DNA of 24,135 nt from NCBI GenBank assembly GCA_030374735.1, contig JASCIV010000331.1, positions 1 to 24,135 on the forward strand. The letters run 5' to 3'. The first letter of the stretch is position 1, and each line of letters opens with the position of its first letter. The position numbers and the translations under genes are program-made. The stretch comes from Gracilaria caudata. Its lineage: Eukaryota > Rhodophyta > Florideophyceae > Gracilariales > Gracilariaceae. Under the pieces are notes generated by a model, which saw only the letters and a program-made list of their open reading frames with translations, was not told where the DNA came from and searched no databases. Positions 9,724 through 19,630 of this stretch are shown here, in pieces.

Positions 9724-10127
9724 TTCCTCTTATTTTCACCGCCGCGAAGGTTGTTCAATTTTTTTTGTCATTTGCAAAAAGTTCTAAAAATGGCGCATAT
9801 ACTCGTGCAAAAGAAATTTTAATTGGCGATCAAATGGCATATGGTCCGAATATTTTTCCCCTTTCTACGAGAACATTCCCAGCATTTGCTCGCGACTTAG
9901 TACTTTTGCAGAACCTAGTTCGTCATTTGTAGATTTATTTCTTCTAGGGGAAGTCAAGAATTGAATTCTTAACCTGCATTGAAGAGAACATGTTGCATTG
10001 GCCTGTAATATTACCTTACGATCATTCATGCCAAAGTTTAACACTACAGAAGAACCATCTTTTAGTGGTATGAATCTTACAGTCGTCTGGCCTCAGGATT
10101 TTAATACTGGTAATGTTTTTGTCTGAA
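9724..10127. other. Spacer downstream of the glycosyltransferase gene
   Basis: AT-rich sequence with no recognised gene. The word AAAAATGGCGCATAT of repeat copy A recurs once near 9785. The part nearest 10127 should contain the 3' UTR of the minus-strand glycosyltransferase gene; no clear polyadenylation signal could be assigned. Confidence 0.35.
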
Positions 10128-11894
10128 TCACCAGTTCTTGGCAATATGAGACTGAATTTGGTCAACAGGGCAAACAGAATCTTTGCAAGGGGTAGAAAGG
10201 TCATGTAATGAATCTCTTCTTCTTGAGGCAATGGCCTGAATCTTTTCTCTAAATTTCCAAGGCATGCACGGAGTGTCTTTGTACAACTTATTTGCCTTGA
10301 AAGCTCCAACTTCGTACACCATGCAATCTGCCCAACCGTAATACACGCATCCTTCAAGATTGTTTATACCGTTCGCAGCATCTAAAACGTAGCTGCATTC
10401 CGTCGGTAGCTCAAGACAGGCTTCTCTGAAGACTTGGCCCTCTGGAGATAAATTTAAGCCAGGTTTGACGGGTATTCGAAACCCTTTCTGTACTATATCT
10501 AGCGCTGTATCATAAAGCCCGGCCACTATTTGTAATTTGATTCCTGTTGGTCTTAAACTGCTTGGATAGTAAAGTGACATTAGAAAAGAGCAACCTTCGA
10601 CGACATTCTGCTCCATAAAGGCGACAAAGCGATCTCCATTGCTTTCCTGCCATGTCCCCAGGGCAACAAAAATAGCTTTGTCAGGGAGGAATGGTGCGTA
10701 CATCATTCCAGTTCCGGGCCCAGAGATATAAACGTCTGTACGGCTCAAAATTCTTAAATGTTCTCCAAAGTTATTAGGATATTCACCAATGGACGACCAA
10801 TCAATATAATCTATGTTAAATCCAGCAGATTTTCCGACGTATGTCAAGTTTATAAGCTCCCTGACTTCCCGATGGTCGTATCTCTTATTGTGAACTATTA
10901 TAGTCTTTATATCGGTTCTGTTTCGTTTCGACCATTTCCTCATTTTGACTCCAAACACTGAATACATGCGATTTCTGAAAAGCTTTGGAGCATTAAACTC
11001 AGCTCCTGGTATTTTCAAATCCTTTGTCATCCATCTTTGGCCCTTTCCACTAGTTCCCATGACCACGACATCAAATCTATGGAACGCAGACGGACTGAGC
11101 AGTTCGTGCTCATCATAAAATCTGTTCGTGCCTCCAAACTTCTTAAATACGTAGTCTGCTTGAAACTTCCATTTTGAGGTACTGTTCTTATTTACAATTA
11201 TAGTGAATTGGGATATCTTTTCCCTCCCAACAACTACTAAAGCTACCCAAGCCGCATATAAGCCATCGAAAAGCGCATGGCCAATGTTAACACACCATGG
11301 CTGCTTAAAGTAAACGTGAACACCTCTATGAGTTTCTAGTTTTCTTTTTTCAAGGCGAGAAACGAATTCGGGATCATCGTTTCGAATATGTCCAAAATTA
11401 TAGATGTTTTCATGTTTTGATCGAACTTTTAGATAAGGTGGCAGAGATTTTTCTTTAGAGTCGAGAAGCATTGTCCATTTACCATCGAGGTAATAAAGGT
11501 TCCGAAACTCGCATGATCGATGAGCATCGGGATTGTGCGTCAGTTCTGCATTTGTACATTTATATGTTGTAAGAGGGGTTCTCCCATCCACGGAGCTCAT
11601 ACTTTTACTCTCCCAAAGATTTCTGCATCTATTCCTCTCGCATTCTCCAAAAGAACATACTGGACCTTGGCTACCGTCACAGACCTCTCCTGGCTTTGAT
11701 ACAGTTGTACATATACCATGGTGGTTTAAGCGGCTTTTATGGCAGACCGACGAGTATTGACAATGCCTAGTGGTTTCACAAGAGGTTGAGCTTGAGAATT
11801 CGCCCTTGAGGTTATTACTGGCATTCCAAAATAGGATTTCATAGAAAGATATTACTAAAAGGAAAGCTTTGAACCATTTGTTCTTCAAATCCAT
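10128..11894 (-). CDS. GT61-like glycosyltransferase, type II membrane protein
   Basis: This is one uninterrupted frame of 588 codons with an ATG at 11894 and a TGA stop. The start is supported by a typical signal anchor: a short basic N-terminus, then a hydrophobic helix at residues 8-23 (FKAFLLVISFYEILFW). A Cys-rich stem follows at about 39-90. The rest resembles the DUF563/GT61 family: PWCVNIGHALFDGLYAAW at 199-216, with the family's conserved His; TIIVHNKRYDHREV at 331-344; and the C-terminal sugar-nucleotide-binding signature SRTDVYISGPGTGMMYAPFL at 384-403. GT61 enzymes work in the Golgi on N-glycans or cell-wall polysaccharides, so a Golgi lumen location is likely; donor and acceptor sugars cannot be read. 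Possible N-glycosylation sites are N24, N237, N325 and N349. All Gln codons are CAA or CAG. It is intact while its neighbours are broken, has no introns, and looks more AT-rich than the flanking genes. Confidence 0.75.
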   Translation of the reverse strand: MDLKNKWFKAFLLVISFYEILFWNASNNLKGEFSSSTSCETTRHCQYSSVCHKSRLNHHGICTTVSKPGEVCDGSQGPVCSFGECERNRCRNLWESKSMSSVDGRTPLTTYKCTNAELTHNPDAHRSCEFRNLYYLDGKWTMLLDSKEKSLPPYLKVRSKHENIYNFGHIRNDDPEFVSRLEKRKLETHRGVHVYFKQPWCVNIGHALFDGLYAAWVALVVVGREKISQFTIIVNKNSTSKWKFQADYVFKKFGGTNRFYDEHELLSPSAFHRFDVVVMGTSGKGQRWMTKDLKIPGAEFNAPKLFRNRMYSVFGVKMRKWSKRNRTDIKTIIVHNKRYDHREVRELINLTYVGKSAGFNIDYIDWSSIGEYPNNFGEHLRILSRTDVYISGPGTGMMYAPFLPDKAIFVALGTWQESNGDRFVAFMEQNVVEGCSFLMSLYYPSSLRPTGIKLQIVAGLYDTALDIVQKGFRIPVKPGLNLSPEGQVFREACLELPTECSYVLDAANGINNLEGCVYYGWADCMVYEVGAFKANKLYKDTPCMPWKFREKIQAIASRRRDSLHDLSTPCKDSVCPVDQIQSHIAKNW

Positions 11895-12994
11895 AATGTT
11901 TTAGCTACAATTGAAGTTGATGAACCCGTACTAATATAGAACTAGAGCTTTACTGAATCGGTTTCTTAATTCTTGAGACGTTTCAATATCTATTAAGTAC
12001 ATTTTCTGCCTGTATTCAGACCAAAGATGACATAGATAGAACACCTTTTTTATATCTATTGCGATAGTATGAACGGTGACGATATGTTTATTATACGCAC
12101 TCGTTATATATATATATATACCTTTCTCGTCGACGTCTTATTGAAAATGGACACAGCGAGATCTAAAATGACAGCATGTATATCCTGCGAAAATTCAGTT
12201 TCCACTGTAAACTAGCAGAATGATGTCATGTTTAAATGGAATTTGAATTAAACCCCATTGAATTCTGACACCGCTTCTTGTTTCTGACTTTATTATGAGT
12301 CAGGTCAAGGAAATAAATGTGAATATTAACTTCCAGTTCATGCGGCATATGAAAAAGAGCAAAGACAGTTCTTGCGTACAATGTATTGAGATACTACCTA
12401 CTGGTTGAACAGGTCAACACGTCACCCATTGATCTAATTCTTTCACCTTTTTCGTGCTGATTACATGTATGTATATTAACATTGCGCTTTAGTACATGAG
12501 GTGTCAAAGTGTAGGCCATTTTTTCAGGTCCTTACTTAAATTGAAGTCGATAATTATCTTGTTCTCAAAGACTTGAGATACAGCAAATTTGACAATCAAT
12601 GTCCTAAAAGTTTTGATGGCCCCAGTTCCGGAACCCAGGCAAAACTCTGTGTCGCTAAAAAATTTCATTAAAATTTAAATTAGAAAGCGCGTTTGGTGCA
12701 TCAATCCGTTTGATAATCATTGCGCGCTGCTGCGCAAGAGGGGCCAGCCTCTTCTGGTTTTCATTTAACCGCTTCCAGTATTTTGTGACCCGAAACACAA
12801 ATGAGCAATCGCAGAAATCCTTCGATGTTCAGTACAAACATTTTGGATCTGATGAGCAAAAATGCCATCAGCCCATTCATTGAAGTTCTCTCCACCACTT
12901 TCTCATCGACACCTTCTCTCTGGTTTCCTCCTTTGCCTCCCGTCCACCTTTCGCAGCCCTAACCGCTCACCTCTCCCTAAGAAAAATAAAATCA
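11895..12994. other. AT-rich intergenic region, promoter side of the glycosyltransferase gene
   Basis: No gene is recognised over 1.1 kb. The part next to 11894 should contain the 5' UTR and promoter of the minus-strand glycosyltransferase, but no specific element can be named. A (TA)8 run lies at 12105-12120. A GGCCATTTTTTC word at about 12517 resembles the words around repeat copy A. The stretch 12860-12980 is pyrimidine- and Pro/Ser-codon-rich on the plus strand but has no supported start. Confidence 0.4.
12105..12120. repeat. (TA)8 microsatellite
   Basis: Eight perfect TA dinucleotides lie about 210 bp upstream of the glycosyltransferase start codon. This is a likely polymorphic site; no regulatory role can be shown. 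Confidence 0.8.
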
Positions 12995-13150
12995 CAAATG
13001 GCGTGCAACTGCTGCGAGCACACCACAAAAAATGGTGCAGATTTCTCGCGCTACACGCCATTTGACGGCCATTTTCATTGCAATGTGCACAAAGATATAC
13101 TCCACTTTTAGCAGAACTTACAAACTTTGTAGAAAGGGTTGAGAAAAACG
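12995..13150 (+). repeat. Dispersed repeat, copy B
   Basis: Second copy of the ~156-bp repeat described at 9568-9723, same orientation, running from CAAATGGCGTGC to GGGTTGAGAAAAACG. Beyond it the two copies diverge, although related words such as ACTGGCGTACAAAATG (about 13365) and AAATGTACGCCAA (about 13384) continue. The two copies bracket the intact glycosyltransferase gene as direct repeats about 3.4 kb apart. Confidence 0.65.
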
Positions 13151-13579
13151 AATATCGTATTTAAAAATCTTTTCCGCATTCGTAGAGACATGGGCTTATT
13201 ACGAAATGGTCGACTTGGCCGACGAGGTGCTCATTTTTGTCAATGGGCGTAGCAAAACTCTAATGTCGCAACTGGCGTAAAAGATCAGCACCGTACTGTA
13301 ACCAGATTACGAGTGGGCGACAAATGTTCTACGCTGCCTTCTGGTGACAAGGAAGGTCTTGGCACCACTGGCGTACAAAATGAAAATGTACGCCAATAGA
13401 ATTACAGTGGCAGCAGAGAAAATATTAGCCACCGTCATTAATGTAGGATTGTCCAATCATTTTACAATGTACTGCAATTATTCTATCAAATTTTCAATCT
13501 ACCACTGGTGTGTGGCGATCCATGTGGGTCTCCTGTACGCCACTTTCACAATCAGAACCAGCATACTATCCGTTGGACA

Positions 13580-14797
13580 GTTGTGCACCGATCCGTTCAC
13601 CTTCCGCCCTTCTGGTGCCCACAACACACATTCTTCTCTCTCACCGGCGCCCAAGAGCAAGCCCTGTGACCCTTCCACATACGTTTTCTCGAAGCCTGAC
13701 TATCAGCTACTTGAGACGGTTGCAACCTCAAAATCTCCGTCATTAGGCGTCACATTGGACAGAATGCCTCCTTCCATCGAAAGGACTGTCTTCGACAACT
13801 CGCCGTAGCCAACGCCGAAGTCCCCCGCCGTGTCCGCAACAGACCATTTCAGTCACGTATGCGCTCTATTGTTGATCCGGTATTGCCGCCACTCGATTTG
13901 TCGGCTCTCTCTTCGGCTCCATCCCATCCGCTTCGTCTCCAAACGCCATGCCCACCTAGACCCTTCCCATCATCTAAACCCTCCATCCTTCCGCTGAGCC
14001 AAACCCATCTCCCACCAGAGCCGCATTTGATACCACAACGACAACAGCCTTTAAAGCAGCACCACGTTAACCTCCTCAGCTTTTCAGGACACCAACTGAT
14101 CTAAATGCTGCTTTGGACGACGTGTTGGACATCTCCGGCAGACAGTCCCTTTCCGATTCAAACAAAATGGTGCGAAGCGCAAAAAGCAGACCACTCCTTG
14201 CAGCTCAACTAGATACCCGTCTTACCGCTTCTCCATTTAATCATTCCTCCCTATCTGAACTGCTAATCTTTTCTTCCACTTTTGACGCCCCTTCTGCGCT
14301 GTCCATTCTAAACGTTCGCTCCGAAAGAGGCCCCACATTAATTTGATCCTTTGCCGCCACAAACCTTCTTTCTGTGGAAATCTCGGGGCGAAAATTCATT
14401 AACCGAATCGCGAGTGATTTGCTCACCGAACAACAAGCACCGCAGCAACCTAGGCGGGAAAACAGAATTGCGTATTTCAATAAAAACTCGTTCCAAGATC
14501 GAGAAGAGTCTGACAGGAACGCTTTGGATCCATGAAAAAGAAGACCTACTGCAATTCTATTGAGAAATGGCAAGCCAAGAAATTTGGCCAGAAATTGCCA
14601 TTGAAGACATATTGGTAATCTAAGAAAAAAATCCCGAGATATGGATATCTTATTGACCAGCTAATGACTGAAAGTTCTCCCCGGCCAACCCGAAGTGCAA
14701 AAAGGATTCGTCATCAATTTCATTCCGAGGCTATTATCTTTCGGACCGGAATGAGTACACTGCGACGGCGCTCATCGACAACTGGCTATGATACTGT
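13580..14797 (+). pseudogene. Broken Ser/Pro-rich then basic coding region, unknown
   Basis: I do not recognise the protein. Plausible coding frames follow one another but do not join. A Pro/Ser-rich stretch (about 13600-14100) changes frame at least twice. It leads into TDLNAALDDVLDISGRQSLS (about 14096), which runs to an in-frame TGA at 14344-14346. The same frame then stays open (SFAATNLLSVEISGRKFINR and a Gln-rich QQAPQQPRRENR) to a TGA at 14533-14535. A third frame from an ATG at 14532 has EKWQAKKFGQKLPL and, after a TAA near 14620, a basic segment (RPTRSAKRIRHQFHSEA) to about 14795. Residue composition suggests a disordered nuclear or regulatory protein. Either this is a decayed gene or the sequence carries indels. 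The minus-strand frame at 14241-14573 overlaps it and looks like a shadow. Confidence 0.35.
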
Positions 14798-14994
14798 ATG
14801 AAAATGAGCGTGCAAACATGGACATTGCGCTTTGCTCTCGGAATCACTGCATTCATCCAGCGATCCTCTTCTACACCGCTCTCTTTCCGTGGACGCTAAG
14901 GTTATGAGGTATTCCGTCTCCGCGTCTACTCGCCAACAACGAGTCTTCCGAGACGCGCTACAGCTGACATTTCCACCCGAGTAACGAAGAGTCC

Positions 14995-15742
14995 ATGCTC
15001 GCATCTGCTTTGCTCTTGATGAAGCTTATCTGGATTTTTTTATCATTCTCTGCGACGAAGGAACACCTCGAAGCAGCCATTACCGATCTCGCGATCTATC
15101 ACGACAGCAACGCCTCCGATCTGAGCAGTATATTGGCTCTGCTACTTCTCGCTGAGCTTCGAGCGTCGGAAAGAGAATTTTAACATGCGAGAAGTCTACT
15201 CAGCAGGGCTTTTCAGAGCATGCATAACCGCTCCATGCAGCGCTCGTCATATGCTGTGTGTTGTTTGCCCACTCTGGCTTCCGTTTACCTGGCTATGCCT
15301 GAAGAAAAAAAGGCTTTAGTTGCTGTGAGCGCAGCTATTGACGTGCTTGTCACCTCCAGTTGGAGCACATGCCAATGTATGCTGATGCACTGCGCGCACT
15401 GGGCTGCGTTCAGGTTCGAATGGGAAATAGACAATGCACAGAAAGTTTCTTTACAAGGCTTGCAAATTGTACAAGACCGGATGGCCCGCCCAGATTGGCG
15501 CCTTGCACAATTTCAACATTGCGCCCATCTTGACGTTTTCTTGGTGGAGTCTGTTGCTTGGACTTTTGTAGAACAGGATAGTATGCATGATGCCAAAGCG
15601 CTCTTTGAGCAAGCCAGAACTCAAAGAGGAATGAGACGGTTAGATGACTCTAGATAGGCGAGATTCTACACAAGTTTCGAGGCTGTACACCAGACGCCTG
15701 TATTAAGAGGATAGGAAGTGCTCATGTATGGTCTACATCAGG
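14995..15742 (+). pseudogene. Unrecognised alpha-helical repeat-like protein, interrupted
   Basis: One frame stays readable for about 250 codons. EHLEAAITDLAIYHDS opens a Leu/Ala-rich helical region. A TAA at 15181-15183 interrupts it within EREF*HARSLLSRAF, and 145 open codons follow (VYLAMPEEKKALVAVSAAID, LVESVAWTFVEQDSMHDAKA) to a TAG at 15655-15657. The alternating amphipathic helices with A...L..A spacing resemble TPR-type or other alpha-solenoid repeats, but no family is certain. After the TAG the frame continues with one more TAG to HQ, immediately followed by a GTACGT donor-like site at 15742. It lies just after, and in the same orientation as, the 13.6-14.8 kb fragments and may be the 3' part of the same gene. 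Confidence 0.35.
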
Positions 15743-15911
15743 TACGTTTTCACTCTGTGGTTGTGTAAGTGGTCTGTGCTTTGCTCTTCCTCGAGATGGA
15801 CAATGAGGGTAGAGTAAGCGAGGTCCACGGGAAGCTACACAGCGACTGCTAACTCAGATGCCCTTGGCTTGGAATAACATTTACCGTATTAACTAAGTAA
15901 ATCGACAGCGA

Positions 15912-15939
15912 CAATGGCTCCCCACCAATGGCTCCCCAC
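15912..15939 (+). repeat. Perfect 14-bp tandem duplication
   Basis: CAATGGCTCCCCAC occurs twice, back to back, with no mismatch, followed nearby by GCATAGCATAGCA. The unit is not a multiple of three, so it would break any frame it lies in. It looks like a recent slippage or repair event. Confidence 0.85.
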
Positions 15940-16239
15940 TGCATAGCATAGCAATGATTGGGAATTCCGCCCTTGTGGAAAGCATTCTTCGACATACGGC
16001 TGGATGATAACTCCTCAGAAACAACTCTCCATGCTATATGCTGTGTACATAGATAAGGTTCAAAACCAAAATTCATGAACAAAGCTGTTGTTTTACGAAA
16101 GCTGATGTCAATTTGTCTCAAGTGAACGTTGGGTACACTTCGACCTTGCACCTTCTTCGATCTTGCTTGCCAATGAGACGACTGGCGCGTAACTGTAGAC
16201 CGAGCATACTGCACAGTGTGGAGCATTATCTTTTTAAGC

Positions 16240-16273
16240 GCGAACAAAACTTCTTCAAGAAGGTTTTGTTTGC
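16240..16273. other. Near-perfect short-loop hairpin
   Basis: GCGAACAAAACTTCTT and AAGAAGGTTTTGTTTGC can pair as a stem of about 16 bp with one mismatch, one bulge and almost no loop. No U-run follows in terminator style, and the genome looks eukaryotic. It could be a 3' UTR structure, a fold-back remnant or chance. Confidence 0.5.
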
Positions 16274-16947
16274 CTCCTCTTAGGGGGTTAGTTGAGAATA
16301 ATATAATCAAGAACTGGCCTCCAAAGATGTCGGCTATGCTATTGAGAGCACTTTTTCGACAAAAAGCGCTGGGCAGGAAGCAAACCTTTATTTACTGCGT
16401 TGTGTGATAGATCCCTCTGTGTCTGGCTCCAAGCGGCTTTCTTTGAGTTACCTATCGCAGTTCACCTCTTTCTGTCCGGACTAATAATGTTCACTGAACA
16501 TTCCTTAGTCCTTGACAGATTTTCAGAATCCCATGTGGCTAACGGGGAATAAGTGCACGTTGAAGTTACAGTATAAACTTGTCCTTTCAACAGCGTATGT
16601 TGATATCACTCTCTACCTCTACGTAACTAGCGCGTCAAGATCAAAAATGCATCTCAAAAAAATGCGCTGGATGCTTTCGAAACTGATTTACCGTCGAAGG
16701 CAAGGACAACACACTCCTCCAAGTGAAGCCACGTTGCTACTACACAAAGATTGTTACCTGTATCCACTGTTCCCGTCAACCGGAGATATGCTCGTTCCGT
16801 GCTGCCGTACGAGAATTTCGGGATTCATCGACATCGCAAAAGGATGCACAAATCTTCTGGGGCACTCCGAAAACCTTGCTCGCAGTGTAGTCATTACAAG
16901 CTGGATTCGACAGATTTGGAGGATGATTATATACAAAGCAGCCACAA

Positions 16948-17073
16948 ATTGGTGGGACCGCGCCATCTATTGGTGGGGCTGCGCAATATATTGTTGGGGC
17001 TGCGCCATATATTGGTGGGGCTGCGCCATATATTGGTGGGGCTGCGCCATATATTGGCGGGGATGCAGAGTAC
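16948..17073 (-). repeat. 21-bp tandem repeat encoding PPIYGAA, six copies
   Basis: On the plus strand the unit is ATTGGTGGGGCTGCGCCATAT, starting at 16948, 16969, 16990, 17011, 17032 and 17053. The two central units are identical and the outer ones are degenerate. On the minus strand it encodes repeated PPIYGAA, continuing the Tyr/Pro-rich tail of the KH gene. The unit length keeps frame, and identity is highest in the middle, as expected of unequal exchange or slippage in an expressed low-complexity tail. Confidence 0.85.
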
Positions 17074-17898
17074 ATGACTGGTCCAGTAGGCTGTTGTTGA
17101 TAGAAAGTAGGGTAGAACTGAGCGGGAACCTGAGCTTGGCCCATGTGTGTCGTTTTCGTAGAGCTTGGCCGATGTTTGTCGTTTTCGCAGATCAACGATT
17201 CACTTGTCTGGGTTTGTCTCCCTCTGATTTGCTGTTTTTAGTCGTAAACGCGGACATTGCTTCGTTCTGCTGGCTCGGTAATGAAGCAGTCCCCATGTGA
17301 AGAACCATGAGAGCAAGCCCCTCCCATGCGATTGTTCACATTGGGGTGGATATCGCAAGCACCGTATGCTATTGATAAACTGTTTGCGACGGGGACGGGT
17401 AGTATGAGCATGCACTCGAATTTGGCTCCCCATAGTATGGGGGTGGGGGGACAAACTGGTGGTATTGCCCTAGTGAGACAAAGGAAGGAGTATAGGAATG
17501 ATGTAGCTGAGGTAAAAGAAAACTCGATGGCGGCTGGCCCGGTATCATGACACCAACGTGATGTCTAGAGGTAACCTTCGATTGCCCATTGTTGAAATCA
17601 GCTGACTTTGGTGCGGAGTTTATGCGGGATTGAAAATTCTGGCTGACTCCTCCCAGTCTGCCATCTGTGTGGTTTCTCTTTAACGCACCAGCAGTGCGCT
17701 CAACAGCGGTGTTGGACAAAGAGGGCTCTGACTGCCCCTCGCCATCCCTGTTTTTGGCATCAGTCTCTCGCTTAGTATTCGAAATGGTCTTCAACACCCG
17801 TTGAGGTTTCGCAAGAGTGGAGTGTTCGTTAAGATTATCCTTCGACGGCACGTTTTCCTTGTCTTCCTCTTCCTTCTTCGGTTGAGATTCTTTGAGAG

Positions 17899-18022
17899 CT
17901 GAAAGCTACTCGATCAATCTTCTAGAGATTCTCCCTTCCTTCTAGACCCGGGATTTTAGTGTTGCGCTACGAGAGCAGAGCTTGAATCATCTACATCATG
18001 GTTTGCTACTCGTGTTTGATAC
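17899..18022 (-). other. Candidate phase-1 intron in the KH gene
   Basis: On the minus strand the donor is AAGATTG|GTATCAAA and the acceptor GTAGCTTTCAG|CTCTC. The 124-nt segment contains several stops. Removal joins the last helix of KH4 (KLLIEEKI) in frame to ALKESQPKKEEEDKEN. The matching phase supports real splicing of an ancestral gene. Confidence 0.5.
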
Positions 18023-19630
18023 CAATCTTTTCTTCAATAAGCAGCTTTGCAATCTTAAACTCGGTTGAGGAACCAAAGAGAGATACGTTTTGGTGAGAAA
18101 TGTCTCGCCCGGACTAAATCTTGCCAGTGACTTCTATGATTGCACCAGACCTATTTTTTATATCACGAATGTTTGCCCCATTCTTCCCAATCAGCAAGCC
18201 AATGTGCTCTGCGGACAATATGAATGAGTCTTCCTCTTTTTCCTTGCGAATAGGCTCTACGGCGAGCATCGCGAATCTGGGGTACACTATCTAACACGTG
18301 AACGTAGTCCCGGCGCAAACGAGGTACCTGGGGACGAGATTCTTCGAAGTTGTACAAAGAACACTCGCGAATCACGTAATGAATCACGGAACAAGCACGG
18401 TCAACAGCTGCGAAACTTCCTGATTTGATTATCTGTCTCTCGGGACTTTCACCGGCTTCCACGTCTGAAGCGACCCTCATAATGGCCCCACTTTTCTGAC
18501 GTAATAATCGAAGTGTGGTACCCCACGAACCGATCACAGAACCGACGGCCGCAGGCGGGATATACATCGCAGTTGAGTCATTACTGGCACCAAGGGAAGT
18601 GTCTCGCGGGGGCTTGGGGGGCGCATTTTGCAGGATTTCGACCACTAACTAGCGGGCGTTAGAGGCCTGTGGTGCCATGCCATGAATGGCTAGCAATTTG
18701 CGACCGCTTTTCACTTGATCGTTGTGGATGGTGGCGTAGGCACCAGTCTTTTCTTTGATGGAGCGGATGGTAACACCGCCAGCACCAATGAAAAGCCCAA
18801 TTTTCGAGAATGGAATACACATCTCGCGGGTTTCTAACGGAGAGTGTCCACGATTCCATACAACTTCAAGAAGACGTTGAATTAGCTGGCGACAGTGACT
18901 TACTGCATTCTCCGTCGTACTGATACGGACCTTTCGGTCGCGACAGGGATAACTGCGATCCATGGGCACGAGTGCATTAGAGGTGTTTTGTATTGCCTTC
19001 ATGATATCGCCATGCCTACCGATGACAAGGCTGAAATGTTCGGCGGGTACTTCAACAAAATCATGCCCCTGAGGCTGCCTGGAAGCGGATTTTTCTGGAT
19101 GTTCGGCAGAGTGTTCCGAGTGTTCGGGAGGGAGAAGATTCGAACAAAAGACTGTGTCAGAGGGGGATGAAGGGAGATTGCGATTTGTTTCGTTATCTGA
19201 AGATTATGATATAGAGAAGGAAGTCTCAGTTCGACGGATGGCTGCTGGTGGTGCAGAATCGGGATGCAGGCAATCGGGTGGTGGCCGTTTCGATCCGAGG
19301 GCAGACGTGGGGATTGGTGTCAAACTCCGTCGACGGAAGGAGCTTGCTATTTGCCTTGCACGCGAAGGAGGATCATCGAGTGAATGCCGGAGGTGTGAAG
19401 AGGGTATGATCGGAGAAAGCGAGAAGAGAGTTGGGTCGGAAGGCGTGAAGAGGGGGTTGTTGAGTAATTCCGAGGAGACAGTTTGGCAGCGCGAAGGAGA
19501 GACAAATGGCTGCAGGTTTAAGGCTGAGAGGCGCGCAAATGAGGCGCTTTGGAGCCTTGAAACCAAAAGATGCAGCCAGATGGGTAAAACCGCCAGGTGA
19601 GAGGTGGCAATTGGCTGAGGAGTCTGTCAT

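Larger units (their letters stand above)
16776..19630 (-). pseudogene. Four-KH-domain RNA-binding protein, eroded (FUBP/PCBP-like layout)
   Basis: Four KH modules follow in order from about 19062 to 18023, each with a G-x-x-G loop: VIGRHGD (KH1), FIGAGGVTIRSIKEKTGA (KH2), VIGSWGTTLRLLRQKSGA (KH3) and LIGKNGANIRDIKNRSGA (KH4). KH domains bind single-stranded RNA or DNA; four in a row followed by a Tyr/Pro/Gln-rich tail recalls FUBP/KSRP-type proteins, but orthology is not shown. A Ser/Pro-rich N-terminal region lies at about 19630-19070. After KH4 comes a 124-nt candidate intron, an acidic and basic linker (KESQPKKEEEDKENVPSKD), a Tyr/Pro-rich segment and a PPIYGAA repeat tail. Breaks: TAA 19204-19206, TAG 18649-18651 between KH2 and KH3, a frameshift near 18260, TAG 18114-18116 inside KH4, a frameshift near 17375, and TAA 17238-17240. 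Domain spacing is kept despite them, so the breaks are recent, or partly assembly errors. Both ends are approximate. Confidence 0.7.

Noticed and set aside
9549..9932. 127-codon plus-strand frame
   Set aside because: It overlaps dispersed repeat copy A; the same frame is not open in copy B, so it is not a conserved coding sequence.
9568..13150. The two direct repeats as LTRs of one retrotransposon containing the glycosyltransferase
   Set aside because: No reverse transcriptase, integrase, primer-binding site or polypurine tract was seen, the copies are short and diverged, and no TG...CA ends were found.
16240..16273. Hairpin as a bacterial-type terminator
   Set aside because: No U-run follows and the window is eukaryotic in character.
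15849..16310. 153-codon minus-strand frame
   Set aside because: Open and of ordinary composition, but it has no recognised motif, contains the frame-breaking 14-bp duplication, and has no supporting splice or homology evidence; not enough to call a gene.
16512..17300. 262-codon plus-strand frame
   Set aside because: Half of it is antisense to the PPIYGAA tail and reads as a Trp/Cys repeat, typical of a shadow frame over a tandem repeat.
19154..19600. 148-codon plus-strand frame opposite the KH gene
   Set aside because: It lies antisense to the Ser/Pro-rich N-terminal region of the KH gene, is low-complexity Gly/Arg/Glu, and has no motif; it looks like a shadow.
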